From NCBI GenBank assembly GCA_012959785.1, contig DUCM01000018.1, positions 124,001 through 188,000 of the forward strand: DNA of 64,000 bases, in the 5' to 3' direction. Position 1 is the stretch's first letter, and the number at the start of each line of letters is the position of its first letter. This DNA is from Planctomycetota bacterium. GTDB taxonomy: Bacteria; Planctomycetota; UBA1135; GCA-002686595. Made by a program: the position numbers and the translations under genes. Under the pieces are notes generated by a model. The model was not told where the DNA came from. It did not search any database and saw only the letters and a program-made list of their open reading frames with translations. Shown in pieces: positions 54,535 to 63,807 of this stretch.

Positions 54535-55314
54535 GTGAACATCGCGAAGGTCAATAGCGCGGGCTGGGACGAGCGCGTCAAGGAAGGAGACCGCTGGTCG
54601 CTACCGGTGAGCACCGGGGAGATTGCTCGCGCCCGCGCGGGGGACTGGAGCGTTCTGTTGACCTCAAGTCGAGCCGTGCCGCTGGAGTGGTTTGGGGAAC
54701 TCGAGGGCCTCGATGTCCTGTGCTTGGCCTCGGGCGGAGGCCAGCAGGGACCGATCTTCGCCGCAGCCGGCGCGCGGGTCACGGTATTTGACGCTTCGCC
54801 GGGTCAGCTCTCCGTGGACCGCCGCGTTTCGGATCGCGAGAACCTCGATCTCCGTATCGAAGAGGGTTTAATGCACGACTTGTCGCGCTTCTCAAGCGAG
54901 AGCTTCGACCTCGTGTTCCACCCAATCTCGAACCTGTACACCGAACACATCGAGCCGGTCTGGAGCGAGGTGGCGCGCTGCCTGCGACCCGGAGGGGTCT
55001 TGTTGGCGGGCTTCATGAATCCTGCCAGCTTCCTTTTCGATCCGTTCGAGGAGGATCAGGGTCGCGTGACTTTGCGTTTCAAGCTGCCCTACTCGGATAT
55101 TGGCTCCCTTGAGCCCGCGGAGTTGGCTCGCGTTCTCAAAGAGAACCACACCGTGGAGTACAGCCACAGCCTGGACCAGCAGATCGGCGCGCAACTGAAA
55201 GCTGGTCTAGTCCTGACCGCCATGTACGAAGACCGCGATTACGAGCGGCCGGTGGCTGCCTATTTGGCCGACCAGCTCGCGACTCGCGCGGTCAAACTGG
55301 CGCAACCTTTGTAG
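54535..55314 (+). CDS. SAM-dependent methyltransferase, class I
   Basis: The protein (259 residues) starts at GTG 54535, the codon right after the protease stop. Motif I V-L-C-L-A-S-G-G-G-Q-Q-G-P (residues 60-72) has the bacterial variant without D/E-x-G-x-G-x-G; post-I is V-T-V-F-D-A-S-P-G-Q-L, and F-D-L-V-F-H-P-I-S-N is motif II. L-R-P-G-G-V-L-L-A-G completes the fold. The substrate is unknown; small molecules and lipids are more likely than RNA given its size. It may be read through from the protease gene. Confidence 0.85.
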   Translation: MNIAKVNSAGWDERVKEGDRWSLPVSTGEIARARAGDWSVLLTSSRAVPLEWFGELEGLDVLCLASGGGQQGPIFAAAGARVTVFDASPGQLSVDRRVSDRENLDLRIEEGLMHDLSRFSSESFDLVFHPISNLYTEHIEPVWSEVARCLRPGGVLLAGFMNPASFLFDPFEEDQGRVTLRFKLPYSDIGSLEPAELARVLKENHTVEYSHSLDQQIGAQLKAGLVLTAMYEDRDYERPVAAYLADQLATRAVKLAQPL

Positions 55315-55355
55315 GGCGCGCACCCCCCCGCGCCTGGAGTAGACTATTCGGCGCC

Positions 55356-56354
55356 ATGGAGCCCACAGGACACGCCAACCAAGGCGCTTCGCAGTCCCTG
55401 GCGAGTCTTTCGTCCTCGGCCCGCGATGTGCCCTGGCTGTTTGGCTTGGCGGCGCTGCTCCTCGTCGCTGGCGACACCATGGATGTCGTGACGATCGAGT
55501 ACATCGTGCGCGACACGGGCCACTACTCCGTCATGGGCGGCGTGCGCGACCTGTGGCTCGGTGGAAACATCGTCTTGGCAGCCATCTTGTTTTCCTTCTC
55601 GGTGGTTTTCCCCTGGATTAAACTGGTAGCTCTCGCGTGGCTCTGGCTCAGGCCTCTCAAGAGCGCGCAACGAGATCGTTGGTGTCGACGCCTAAAGACC
55701 CTGGGCAAGTGGTCGCTACTCGACACCTTTGTCGTTGTCCTCTTGGTCGGCTGTTTGCAGCTGTCGGCTCTCGTGAGCGTGGTGCACGCCTCGGCACAGC
55801 CCGGTGTGTACGCCTTCGCGGCGGCCATCTTCGTCTCCCTCGCTCTGGCTTTTCGCCTGGCTCGGCTAGCAGGACGGGGGGCGCCCGAAGAGAACCGGCC
55901 AGGCGTGCTTGGCTGGCCCGTGGTTTGTGCAGCGTGGGGCGCTGCGGGTTGCTTGGTAACGGCGCTCTGCATGCCCATTCTGCAAGTTGAGAAACGCGGC
56001 CTCAGCCACACCTATTCCCTGCCTCGCGGCACCCTCGACCTGGCCCAAGCTGGAGGCGAGTGGTGCCTCGCCAGCGGTGTTTTGGTCTTCGTCGTGCTGC
56101 TGCCCTTGGTTTGGCTTGTGGGCCTGGGGGCCTGCGCGTTTCAGTCGTGTCGAGGAAAAAAAATGAGCGGGCTGACACTCCTCTCCGCCCTCGAACACTG
56201 GACCATGGTGGATGTCTTTGCCTTGGGGCTTTGGTTGGTCTTCACCAAAGTTGGAGGTATAGCCGATGCCACTCCCCTGGTTGGATTCTGGTTCATGATC
56301 GTGGCCGGCGGTCTGTCTGTTCTCTGCGCCTGGCGCGTGCGGCGCATTGCCTGA
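55356..56354 (+). CDS. PqiA-like integral membrane protein
   Basis: The 332-residue membrane protein is made of two related halves, each with about three or four TM helices, like paraquat-inducible protein A. Diagnostic parts are S-V-M-G-G-V-R-D-L-W-L-G-G-N-I-V-L-A, F-P-W-I-K-L, G-K-W-S-L-L-D-T-F-V-V and in the second half H-W-T-M-V-D-V-F-A-L-G. The N-terminal zinc-ribbon cysteines of canonical PqiA are missing. PqiA works with MCE-domain PqiB in lipid transport between membranes; no such partner is adjacent here. Confidence 0.8.
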   Translation: MEPTGHANQGASQSLASLSSSARDVPWLFGLAALLLVAGDTMDVVTIEYIVRDTGHYSVMGGVRDLWLGGNIVLAAILFSFSVVFPWIKLVALAWLWLRPLKSAQRDRWCRRLKTLGKWSLLDTFVVVLLVGCLQLSALVSVVHASAQPGVYAFAAAIFVSLALAFRLARLAGRGAPEENRPGVLGWPVVCAAWGAAGCLVTALCMPILQVEKRGLSHTYSLPRGTLDLAQAGGEWCLASGVLVFVVLLPLVWLVGLGACAFQSCRGKKMSGLTLLSALEHWTMVDVFALGLWLVFTKVGGIADATPLVGFWFMIVAGGLSVLCAWRVRRIA

Positions 56355-56366
56355 GATGGTTGCCTG

Positions 56367-57251
56367 ATGAAGTTGCCTGACATGTTTGGAGGTACGGCCA
56401 CAGATCCCGAAGCGCTGGGAAGATGCATCGTTCTGAAAGATGGCGCCATGGCCACGGCGCTCTTCGCCCGCGGTCTCGATCCGGCTGAGCGCGCCACAGA
56501 CTGGAACCTTTCCCGGCCCCTGGAGGTGCGAACGGTCCATGACGGTTTCCTCGAAGCGGGTTGCGACTATTTGCAAACCAACACCTTCAATTGGCCTGGA
56601 GCTGATCTGAAGGCCGTGCAAGCCGGGGCAGCCATCGCCCGCGCTGCGGTAGAGGACCACGGCGCGGGCCAGGTGGCGGGCAATCTTGGACCGGCCCCGG
56701 TGGGGGCTTCGTCGGGCTACATCGCCGAGCGCACGACGGCGGTCGTGGAGGCCCTCGTTGCTGGGGGCGTGGGCTGGATCAGCTTGGAGACTCTTGTCGA
56801 TCCAGAGGCAGCGCGGGTGCAACTCGACGCTGCTCTCGCTGCCAGCGATCTTTGCGTCACAGCCAGCTTTACCCTCGGCGCCGACGAGAACGAGACCCGG
56901 GTTTTTGCTGGCGCCTCCATCGTCGAGATGGCGCAACAGCTCGAGGCCGCTGGCGCCGGGGCCCTGGGGATCAACTGCTCCGCTGGCGGTGCCCAACTCC
57001 TCCGCGCCCTGCCCGAGCTCCGTGAGGCCACCAGGTTGCCCTTGATCGCGGCTCCCAATGCGGGCACACCCCGGATTGAGCGGGGCGCCGTCATGCTGGA
57101 GAAATGGGTGTGGGACCCTTCGCCCCAGGCCTTCGCGGCAAATCTCGTGGCCCTGGTCCAAGGGGGTGCTCAGGTCGTAGGCGGTTGCTGCGGCGCGGGT
57201 TCGGAGCATTTGGCAGCGGCGCGGGCGGCTCTGAACGGTCTCGCAAACTGA
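56367..57251 (+). CDS. Homocysteine S-methyltransferase-domain protein
   Basis: The protein (294 residues) starts at ATG 56367. It has the pterin-independent homocysteine methyltransferase barrel: D-G-A-M-A-T (usual D-G-x-x-x-T), Q-T-N-T-F near 70, and the zinc-cysteine set G-I-N-C-S plus G-G-C-C-G near the C-terminus. It would transfer a methyl group from betaine, S-methylmethionine or another donor to homocysteine or a thiol. The whole MetH is not here, so it may be the N-terminal-like domain acting alone. It follows the PqiA-like gene by 12 bp. Confidence 0.85.
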   Translation: MKLPDMFGGTATDPEALGRCIVLKDGAMATALFARGLDPAERATDWNLSRPLEVRTVHDGFLEAGCDYLQTNTFNWPGADLKAVQAGAAIARAAVEDHGAGQVAGNLGPAPVGASSGYIAERTTAVVEALVAGGVGWISLETLVDPEAARVQLDAALAASDLCVTASFTLGADENETRVFAGASIVEMAQQLEAAGAGALGINCSAGGAQLLRALPELREATRLPLIAAPNAGTPRIERGAVMLEKWVWDPSPQAFAANLVALVQGGAQVVGGCCGAGSEHLAAARAALNGLAN

Positions 57252-57255
57252 CTTG

Positions 57256-57295
57256 GGTCCGTCGGCTGGCTCCCCGAAAAGGGGTCGCTCGGACC
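57256..57295 (+). terminator. Possible terminator hairpin after the homocysteine methyltransferase gene
   Basis: A two-stage stem, outer ggtccg/cggacc (57256-57261 with 57290-57295) and inner ccccgaaaagggg (72-84 of 57200), lies 4 bp after the stop. It has no T-run, so confidence is limited. Confidence 0.4.
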
Positions 57296-57445
57296 AGGGA
57301 GAATCTCCCCGAATAGAGGGACAAAAGAGGCCCCCTGGAAGTGCAATTTCGTAGCGCGATTTTGCGGCGGGGGGCATTCTAGCACCTCGGCGCTGTGCGG
57401 GACTTGGAGTGGATCTCAACCGGCAGGCCGTCGCGCCCTGCTGCC

Positions 57446-60400
57446 ATGCTCCCCAAGAATTTGTCTCCAGCCGTAGCCATGTGGCCCTTGCTTGTCACCG
57501 TCTCTCTGCTTTCCGCCACCGGATCAGCGAGCCCGCAAACGCCCACCGTGACCATTGCCCCGTCCGCGCCGTTGCTTCTCACCGAGGGCGGCGCGCAGGT
57601 AGATATTTCGGTGGAGCTTTCCGCAGCGCAGGCCGGTCCGGTCACAGTTCCCTTCAGCATCATTGGCACCGCCGTCTTGGTGGATGACTATTCTGTCATT
57701 CAAGCCAGCCCCCTGGTCATCCCCGCGGGAGCTACCAGCGCTGTCTTGAGCCTGGTGGCGGGCCTCGATGGTCTGCACGAAGGGCCAGAGTCCATCAGCA
57801 TCAGCTTGCAGACGCCCACCGGCGCCGACCTCGGGACCGTATTTGAACACAGCCTGGTCTTGAGCGATGTGGATCCCGCGCCCAGCTTGAGCTTTGAGAT
57901 CGCCAGATCCTGGGTGGTCGAGGATCAAGGCGTCCTGCCCGTGCGTTTAGTACTCGATTCAGTCTCTGCCTTGCCCGTGGATTTTGGCTGCTTCCCCGCG
58001 GGTTCAGGTTCCGCAGGCTCTGCTCTCATGGGCACAGACTTCAGCTTCTCCGGCAGCCTGCTTCAAATCCCTCCGGGCAGTCTCGATTTCGTCCTACCCG
58101 TGACCTTGATCGATGACGCGCTCCAAGAACGCACCGAGACCCTGCGCTTGGTGATCGATCCAGCCCTAACGAGCGGCGCGACTGTCGGTTCCTTGAGCGT
58201 GCACACCGTGACGATCCGCGACGAAGACAGCGCACCGCTGCCCGTGATCCACCACGGCTTGCAGATCACGCCAGCTCTCTTGGTTCTGCCCCAAACCCGC
58301 GTGGGGGAGACCTCTCTGCCAGGCCTGCTCTCGATCACCAACACCGACGTCATCCCGCGCACAGTTTTGGGCCTCGCTTTCGGCGGCACACGCCCCGAGC
58401 AGTTCTCCAGCACCCTTGTGGATCATACTGTGCCTTTCGTTCTGGCTCCTGGCGAGTCCGCCGGTCTCACGGTTTGGACTAGCCCCTCGGCTTCGGGGAA
58501 CCACACGGCGTTCCTGCGAGTGCTACAGAGTCCCGCGGGCGCACCCACAACTGGAGCCAGCGTGAGCGCTTTGGGTCTCGGCCCCCTGGGCGAGGACATT
58601 CTGATGCACAGCGGGTGGCAGCCGGTGACCACCCAGAACGGCGCGGTTTTTGCCCCCGATTTTGGTTCGGATGGAGCGGGTACACTGAGCTCCCACGGGC
58701 GCCCCATCACAGGCACCCCAGATGACAGACTGTATCAGACCCAACGACAGGGCGCTCAGCTCGCCTACTCCTTCGCCCTGCCCTCCGGGGACTACGAGCT
58801 GGTTTTTCACTTTGCCGAGCCCGAGCACCACCTGACCGGCCTGCGCGTCTTTGACATCGTGGCCGAGGGGCAACTCTTGGTCTCCGACTTCGATGTGATC
58901 GCCCTTGCGGGTGAATGGGATCTGGCCGTATCGAGCGGCGCTCTGCAGATCACGGTGGCCGACGGCGGCCTGGATCTGCAACTCACAGCTAGCGTGGGCG
59001 AGGCCCTCTTCCAGGCCCTCGAGGTGCGCTCCATTGCGGTCATCGAGACGCTCCCCGTGTTTGTGGATTTTGGCTCCGTGCCCCAGGGTCTGCCCTCCCA
59101 GGCCGTGATCAATATGCACAACAGCGGCCTGCGCGAAGCAACTCTCACTCGCATCAGCATGACTCCCAACCTGGGCTCCGCACAGGATTTCACCCTGGAG
59201 GTGGATGGAGACATCTACAGCGGTTCGGGCGTGAAGGTGAATCACTTGCTGAATCAGGTGATCGCGCCCGGTGCGCTCCTCTCCATGCCGCTGACCTTCA
59301 CGCCAAGCGAGCACGCTCACCACCACATCGACATCACTTTTCTAGGTGACTTCACGAGTACCCAGGTAGCCGTTGATGCCGAAGGCAGCGCCGAGGCCAC
59401 CTGGGGTTTCCTGCATCCCGCCATCGCTCGCACCCCGCAACTCATGGTGGATTACGACGGTGACGGGCAAGAGCTCCTTCAGCTCAGCGGCGCCGAATCC
59501 CACACCCATGAGCCGGGTCGGAACTTGGTGGGCTACGAGTGGGCCGTCGATGGCGCGCCCTTCTCCAGCGCTGTGGACACGACCGTTTTGCTCCCCGTGG
59601 GTACGTTCGACTTGTCTCTTGAAGTGACCGATGACGGTTTGCCGCCCTTCAGCGCCACGGCCCATGAAGCGGTCCAAGTACACACCGCCGATCGCGTGCC
59701 CGAAGTGCTGGCCCTCTACTACTTGGACCCCGCAGGCAGTCCTGCGAACCTGTTGGACAACCCCCCCGCACGGGCTGACTTCATCGAGCGCACACTGACC
59801 CTCGGCGTAGCCCTTACAAATGGCACCCTGGGTGGCTCGCACCTCACGGGCTCCAGCATGGTCGAGTTGCGCTGCAACTTTACCGTGGGAGTCCAGGCCG
59901 ACTACCAGTTCATGGCCACAGGCGGCAGCGACCGGCGCGTCCTTGTGGACGGCGTGCTCCACAGCGCGCCACTCACCCTGACTCCAGGTCAGCACAATCT
60001 CGTGGCGCGCTTTGCCGTGCCCGATGCCACCTTCTTGCCGGTGAGCCTCCTTGTCTACAAGGACGGCGTGCTCATGGAGAACTTCACAGGCAGCGTGACC
60101 CATGATGAGACCAACATCCTGCCAGTCATTCACAGCATGCCCGGTGCCGGAATTGAAGCTGGCGGCACAAGGCTCACGGTCGAGGGCTTTGGCTTCGTCC
60201 CTGAAGACCAGGTGACCTTGCACTGGGGCGCGACGAGTTTTCCCGCAGCGTCTCTGTTGGGTGTTTTGCCCGGCAGCCTGACCTTGATCACGCCGTCCGG
60301 CACGGGGATTGTCAGCGTCTGGGTGGAGACCCCTGTGGGCCTTAGCAACGCTGTGGATTTCGAGTACACCTCGAGCGGCCCGGTGCCCATTGTCTGGAAC

Positions 60401-62764
60401 TCACTCAGCGCCCAGAACATCTCCGTGCTGCAACCGACGAGCCTGGCCTTCGGCCCCGATGGCCGGCTCTATGTGGGCCAACGGCCGGGCACTATCCAAG
60501 CCTATACCCTCGACTCGGCTTGGAATGTGATCGCCGTGGATAGCTTCCTCGGCGTGTCGAATCTCAGCAACTCGGACCTCTTAGGTATCGCTTTTGATCC
60601 CTACGATGCCACCGCCGGCGGTTCGTTGCGGATTTTCGTGAGCCACGGCGAGCACTATGCCAATGGCGGCGGCAGCTTCTCCAGTACCTCGTTCTACTCC
60701 GGCCAGGTGAGCGTCCTCGAGGGCCCGAACTTCGACACGCCGCTGCCCTTGATCTGGGGTTTGCCCGTGTCAAATCACGACCACAGCGTCAACGGCCTCG
60801 AGTTTGATCACGACGGCAACCTTCTGATCGCCGTGGGCGGCAACACGAACGCCGGCGTGACCTGGCCGATCATGGGCGACCTGCCCGAGTCGCCCCTCTC
60901 GGCGGCTATTCTGCGGGCTTGGATCAAGCGGCCCGCTTTTGACGGGCAGATTACTTACACCATCACGGCGACCGGCGCGCCCAGCAACGACCAGCGCGAT
61001 GGTGAGATCGTCGACCTCGTCACCGGCGATGTTTCGGTGCTCGCGCCGGGACTGCGCAATGCCTACGACCTCGTTCTGGCCACCTCGGGACTGATCTACG
61101 CCACCGACAACGGACCCAACGGTGGCTTCGGACCCTGGAGCACGGGAGCCAGCACTGACTCAGGAGGCCAACATGCCAACGACATCGACAGCTTGGAGTT
61201 GATCGAGGAGGGCCGCTATTTGGGCCACCCCAACCGTTCCCGGGGTCGCTCGGATGAACGCCAGAATGTCTTCCATTCAACCCTGGCTGCGGCGCAGCCG
61301 GGTGTTTACAGCCCGCCCTTGACGCCCCTCGATTCCTCGGTCGACGGCATCGTCGAGTACCGCTCCGAGGCGTTCAATGGTCAGTTGCGCGGCACCCTTG
61401 TCGTCCAGAAGTGGAATGAGGCCCAGCACCTCGTGGCCCTCGCTCCCGGTGGTCGCTCGGTGGAGAGCCTGATGTTCGTTTCGCCCGAAGTGCACGGGCT
61501 GGATGTGACTAGCGGCTCCGGCGGTGTGCTGATCACCGCCGATTTCACGAGCAACCTGGTGCGTTTCATCGAGCCCGCCAGCGGCACGACCGGGGTCTTG
61601 GCCGTCTACGATGTGCACCCCTGGCGCGCGCCTGAAACCGGCGGCGGTCGCTTCGTCCTTGGTGGCCGCAGTTTCGGTGACCTCTCCAACACCACCGTCC
61701 TCATTGGCGGTCTGCCCGCCACCCTGACCGCCGTGGAGGCCACGCGCATCGAGGGTCTCTTGCCCGCTGCGAGCGGCGCCGCCAGCGCAACCTTGGTGGA
61801 CATCGTAGTGCAGGTAGGCGTAGTTCAAGACACCCTCACCGCCGCCTTCCGCTGGCTGCCCGGGGCTCCGGGCTGGTCCCGTGGCGCCTGGTCCACGGGC
61901 GTCGACCTTCCCGATGCTCTGGGTGAGGTGGCCGTGGCCAACCTCGACGGCAAGCTGTTTGTGATGGGCGAAGGCACGACCAAGACCTACGCCTTTGATC
62001 TCGCCAGCGGGGTTTGGGACAGCACATTGGCTCAACGCATCTTCGCCCAGGCGCATCATTTCGCGATCGAGGTCGTGGACGGCAAGCTCTATTGTTTTGG
62101 CGGTCTTGGCGGCTCCCAGGGTTCGTTACAGATCTACGATCCCGCCAGCGACACCTGGACCCTAGGCGCGCCCATGCCTTGGGCTGGCGGCTCTTGCTCT
62201 TCAGCGACCATCGATGGGCTGGTTTATGCCAGCGGCGGCATCGTGGGTGGCACCACCGTGGGCAACCTGGCGGTCTACGACCCAGTCCTCGACCAGTGGA
62301 ACCCAAGCGGCCCGCTACCGTCCATGCCGACGCCTGTGAACCATGCGGCGTCGGGCACCGATGGCCGTTATCTGTGGGTATTTGGAGGTCGCGCCGGGCC
62401 CAACACCCCCCAGCCCGGTTTTCAGAATGTCCAACGCTATGACCCCGCGACTGCGACCTGGACGGACAGCGCTCAACCTGGGTCGCCCTTGAGCCCCATG
62501 CCCTTGGCGCGCGGTGGCAGCGGTCACGCGGTTTGGCATGGCGAGCGCTTTTTCATCTTCGGCGGCGAGAGCTCCGGCGGCCAAGTTTTCAATGATGTCC
62601 AGGCCTATACACCCGCCACCGACATCTGGACCCTGGACGAACCCATGCCCACGGCGCGCCACGGCATCTTTCCCGTGCTTGAGGGCAACCGCATCTTTCT
62701 CATCGGCGGCGGCGTGACAGCGGGCTTTTCAGCCTCCGCAGTCGTCGAGATTCTGCTGCGCTAG
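57446..62764 (+). CDS. Giant secreted mosaic protein: Calx-beta, malectin, IPT, sorbosone-dehydrogenase-like and Kelch regions
   Basis: The protein (1772 residues) starts at ATG 57446; GTG 57395 is possible. A signal peptide (to about 30) is followed by two Calx-beta domains (32-141, 148-262), an ASPM/SPD-2/Hydin-like domain (272-382), a malectin-like domain (about 385-532: G-D-Y-E-L-V-F-H-F-A-E-P), another Hydin-like part, a PKD-like domain (655-748), an IPT/TIG domain (893-975), a glucose/sorbosone dehydrogenase-like propeller (981-1378: L-A-F-G-P-D-G-R-L-Y-V-G), a second IPT and a C-terminal Kelch propeller (1475-1772). It is an adhesin-like or glycan-binding surface protein. No PQQ-binding set was confirmed. 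Boundaries are approximate. Its stop overlaps that of the next gene (ctag). Confidence 0.85.
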   Translation: MLPKNLSPAVAMWPLLVTVSLLSATGSASPQTPTVTIAPSAPLLLTEGGAQVDISVELSAAQAGPVTVPFSIIGTAVLVDDYSVIQASPLVIPAGATSAVLSLVAGLDGLHEGPESISISLQTPTGADLGTVFEHSLVLSDVDPAPSLSFEIARSWVVEDQGVLPVRLVLDSVSALPVDFGCFPAGSGSAGSALMGTDFSFSGSLLQIPPGSLDFVLPVTLIDDALQERTETLRLVIDPALTSGATVGSLSVHTVTIRDEDSAPLPVIHHGLQITPALLVLPQTRVGETSLPGLLSITNTDVIPRTVLGLAFGGTRPEQFSSTLVDHTVPFVLAPGESAGLTVWTSPSASGNHTAFLRVLQSPAGAPTTGASVSALGLGPLGEDILMHSGWQPVTTQNGAVFAPDFGSDGAGTLSSHGRPITGTPDDRLYQTQRQGAQLAYSFALPSGDYELVFHFAEPEHHLTGLRVFDIVAEGQLLVSDFDVIALAGEWDLAVSSGALQITVADGGLDLQLTASVGEALFQALEVRSIAVIETLPVFVDFGSVPQGLPSQAVINMHNSGLREATLTRISMTPNLGSAQDFTLEVDGDIYSGSGVKVNHLLNQVIAPGALLSMPLTFTPSEHAHHHIDITFLGDFTSTQVAVDAEGSAEATWGFLHPAIARTPQLMVDYDGDGQELLQLSGAESHTHEPGRNLVGYEWAVDGAPFSSAVDTTVLLPVGTFDLSLEVTDDGLPPFSATAHEAVQVHTADRVPEVLALYYLDPAGSPANLLDNPPARADFIERTLTLGVALTNGTLGGSHLTGSSMVELRCNFTVGVQADYQFMATGGSDRRVLVDGVLHSAPLTLTPGQHNLVARFAVPDATFLPVSLLVYKDGVLMENFTGSVTHDETNILPVIHSMPGAGIEAGGTRLTVEGFGFVPEDQVTLHWGATSFPAASLLGVLPGSLTLITPSGTGIVSVWVETPVGLSNAVDFEYTSSGPVPIVWNSLSAQNISVLQPTSLAFGPDGRLYVGQRPGTIQAYTLDSAWNVIAVDSFLGVSNLSNSDLLGIAFDPYDATAGGSLRIFVSHGEHYANGGGSFSSTSFYSGQVSVLEGPNFDTPLPLIWGLPVSNHDHSVNGLEFDHDGNLLIAVGGNTNAGVTWPIMGDLPESPLSAAILRAWIKRPAFDGQITYTITATGAPSNDQRDGEIVDLVTGDVSVLAPGLRNAYDLVLATSGLIYATDNGPNGGFGPWSTGASTDSGGQHANDIDSLELIEEGRYLGHPNRSRGRSDERQNVFHSTLAAAQPGVYSPPLTPLDSSVDGIVEYRSEAFNGQLRGTLVVQKWNEAQHLVALAPGGRSVESLMFVSPEVHGLDVTSGSGGVLITADFTSNLVRFIEPASGTTGVLAVYDVHPWRAPETGGGRFVLGGRSFGDLSNTTVLIGGLPATLTAVEATRIEGLLPAASGAASATLVDIVVQVGVVQDTLTAAFRWLPGAPGWSRGAWSTGVDLPDALGEVAVANLDGKLFVMGEGTTKTYAFDLASGVWDSTLAQRIFAQAHHFAIEVVDGKLYCFGGLGGSQGSLQIYDPASDTWTLGAPMPWAGGSCSSATIDGLVYASGGIVGGTTVGNLAVYDPVLDQWNPSGPLPSMPTPVNHAASGTDGRYLWVFGGRAGPNTPQPGFQNVQRYDPATATWTDSAQPGSPLSPMPLARGGSGHAVWHGERFFIFGGESSGGQVFNDVQAYTPATDIWTLDEPMPTARHGIFPVLEGNRIFLIGGGVTAGFSASAVVEILLR

Positions 62765-63807
62765 CGCGCGATAGTCGTGACCAACTTGTAGGAGAGCCGC
62801 GCCAAGCGTCGGCGCGGATCGCTGAGGGGTGTTCGCCAGTAGCGGCCGAGCTTTTCGAGGTGATAGTCCACCACCGCATCTTCCACGGCGTCCATCAAGG
62901 GGTAGGCGCCGCGGCCCGCGGCGATTTGCCGCAGGAGGGCGAGAAAGCCCACGCGTTTCATGCCATCCATCCAGGCCGTTAGCCCCGTGCCGTCGCCGCG
63001 CACGCCCATCAGGTCGCGTTCTTCAGCGTCTAGTTCGAAGGAGGCATCGCCGGCGCGGAAGGCCACGGGCCGATCGCCTTCGAGTTGCACCTCGAGGGCC
63101 AGGACGGCTTCTGATTCTCCCTGCGGGTGGTCGCTGACGACGCCTCCCTCGAACTCAAAGCGCATCTTGCCCCGAGAGTAATCGCGCGGGTCGATGATGA
63201 CTGCCTCGCATTCCGTGCCCGAAGGATGGGCGAGGGATAGCCGTCGCTCGCGGCGGCCCCCAGCGAGGCTTCGTTGGCGAGCGCGCACGATTCCCTCGCA
63301 GCCCAAGACAGCCTTCGCCATGGCCAGGCCGTGGTAGGCGTAGCCAGATTCCTCCAGGCGCACCGAGCGCAGTTCCCCAAGCGTTCCCGCGGCTTGCAGC
63401 ATGGCGATAGGCGCAAAACAGGGCAGACAACTCGTGTCCTCGCTGACCCACACATCAGCAAACTTTTCTAGCCGGTCGAGGTGGCCCATGTGACGGAAGA
63501 GCATCACCGGCGTTTCGATCAATAAACTCGCTCCCGAGAGAGGAGTCTCCGCCAGACGCGCCAGCACCGCGGGCACCGCCTGTTTGGCCACCACCATGTA
63601 GACGAGGTCGATGTCGTCCAGCGCTGCGGTGTCGAGGTTGGCGAGGGCTGTGACCTGGAACTCTCGGCCTTCGGATTCGATGCGTTTTTCCTGGCGCGAC
63701 ACGACTCCAGCGAGTTCGAAGTGCTCCGAGGCCCGGGCAAAAACCGGCAGGGCTGCTTTGCGCACGCGCTCCCCCGAGCCGACGATGAGAACTCGGCGCT
63801 TAGCCAT
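62761..63807 (-). CDS. Gfo/Idh/MocA-family NAD(P)-dependent oxidoreductase
   Basis: The protein (348 residues) starts at ATG 63807. The Rossmann start V-L-I-V-G-S-G-E-R-V-R-K-A-A-L-P-V lacks the classic G-x-G-x-x-G but fits the family variant; the usual E-K-P motif is replaced by L-L-I-E-T-P (E-x-P). The C-terminal domain is beta-rich. It oxidises or reduces a sugar or cyclitol; the substrate is unknown. It overlaps the GMC oxidoreductase gene by 8 nt, so the two form a pair. Confidence 0.75.
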   Translation of the reverse strand: MAKRRVLIVGSGERVRKAALPVFARASEHFELAGVVSRQEKRIESEGREFQVTALANLDTAALDDIDLVYMVVAKQAVPAVLARLAETPLSGASLLIETPVMLFRHMGHLDRLEKFADVWVSEDTSCLPCFAPIAMLQAAGTLGELRSVRLEESGYAYHGLAMAKAVLGCEGIVRARQRSLAGGRRERRLSLAHPSGTECEAVIIDPRDYSRGKMRFEFEGGVVSDHPQGESEAVLALEVQLEGDRPVAFRAGDASFELDAEERDLMGVRGDGTGLTAWMDGMKRVGFLALLRQIAAGRGAYPLMDAVEDAVVDYHLEKLGRYWRTPLSDPRRRLARLSYKLVTTIAR

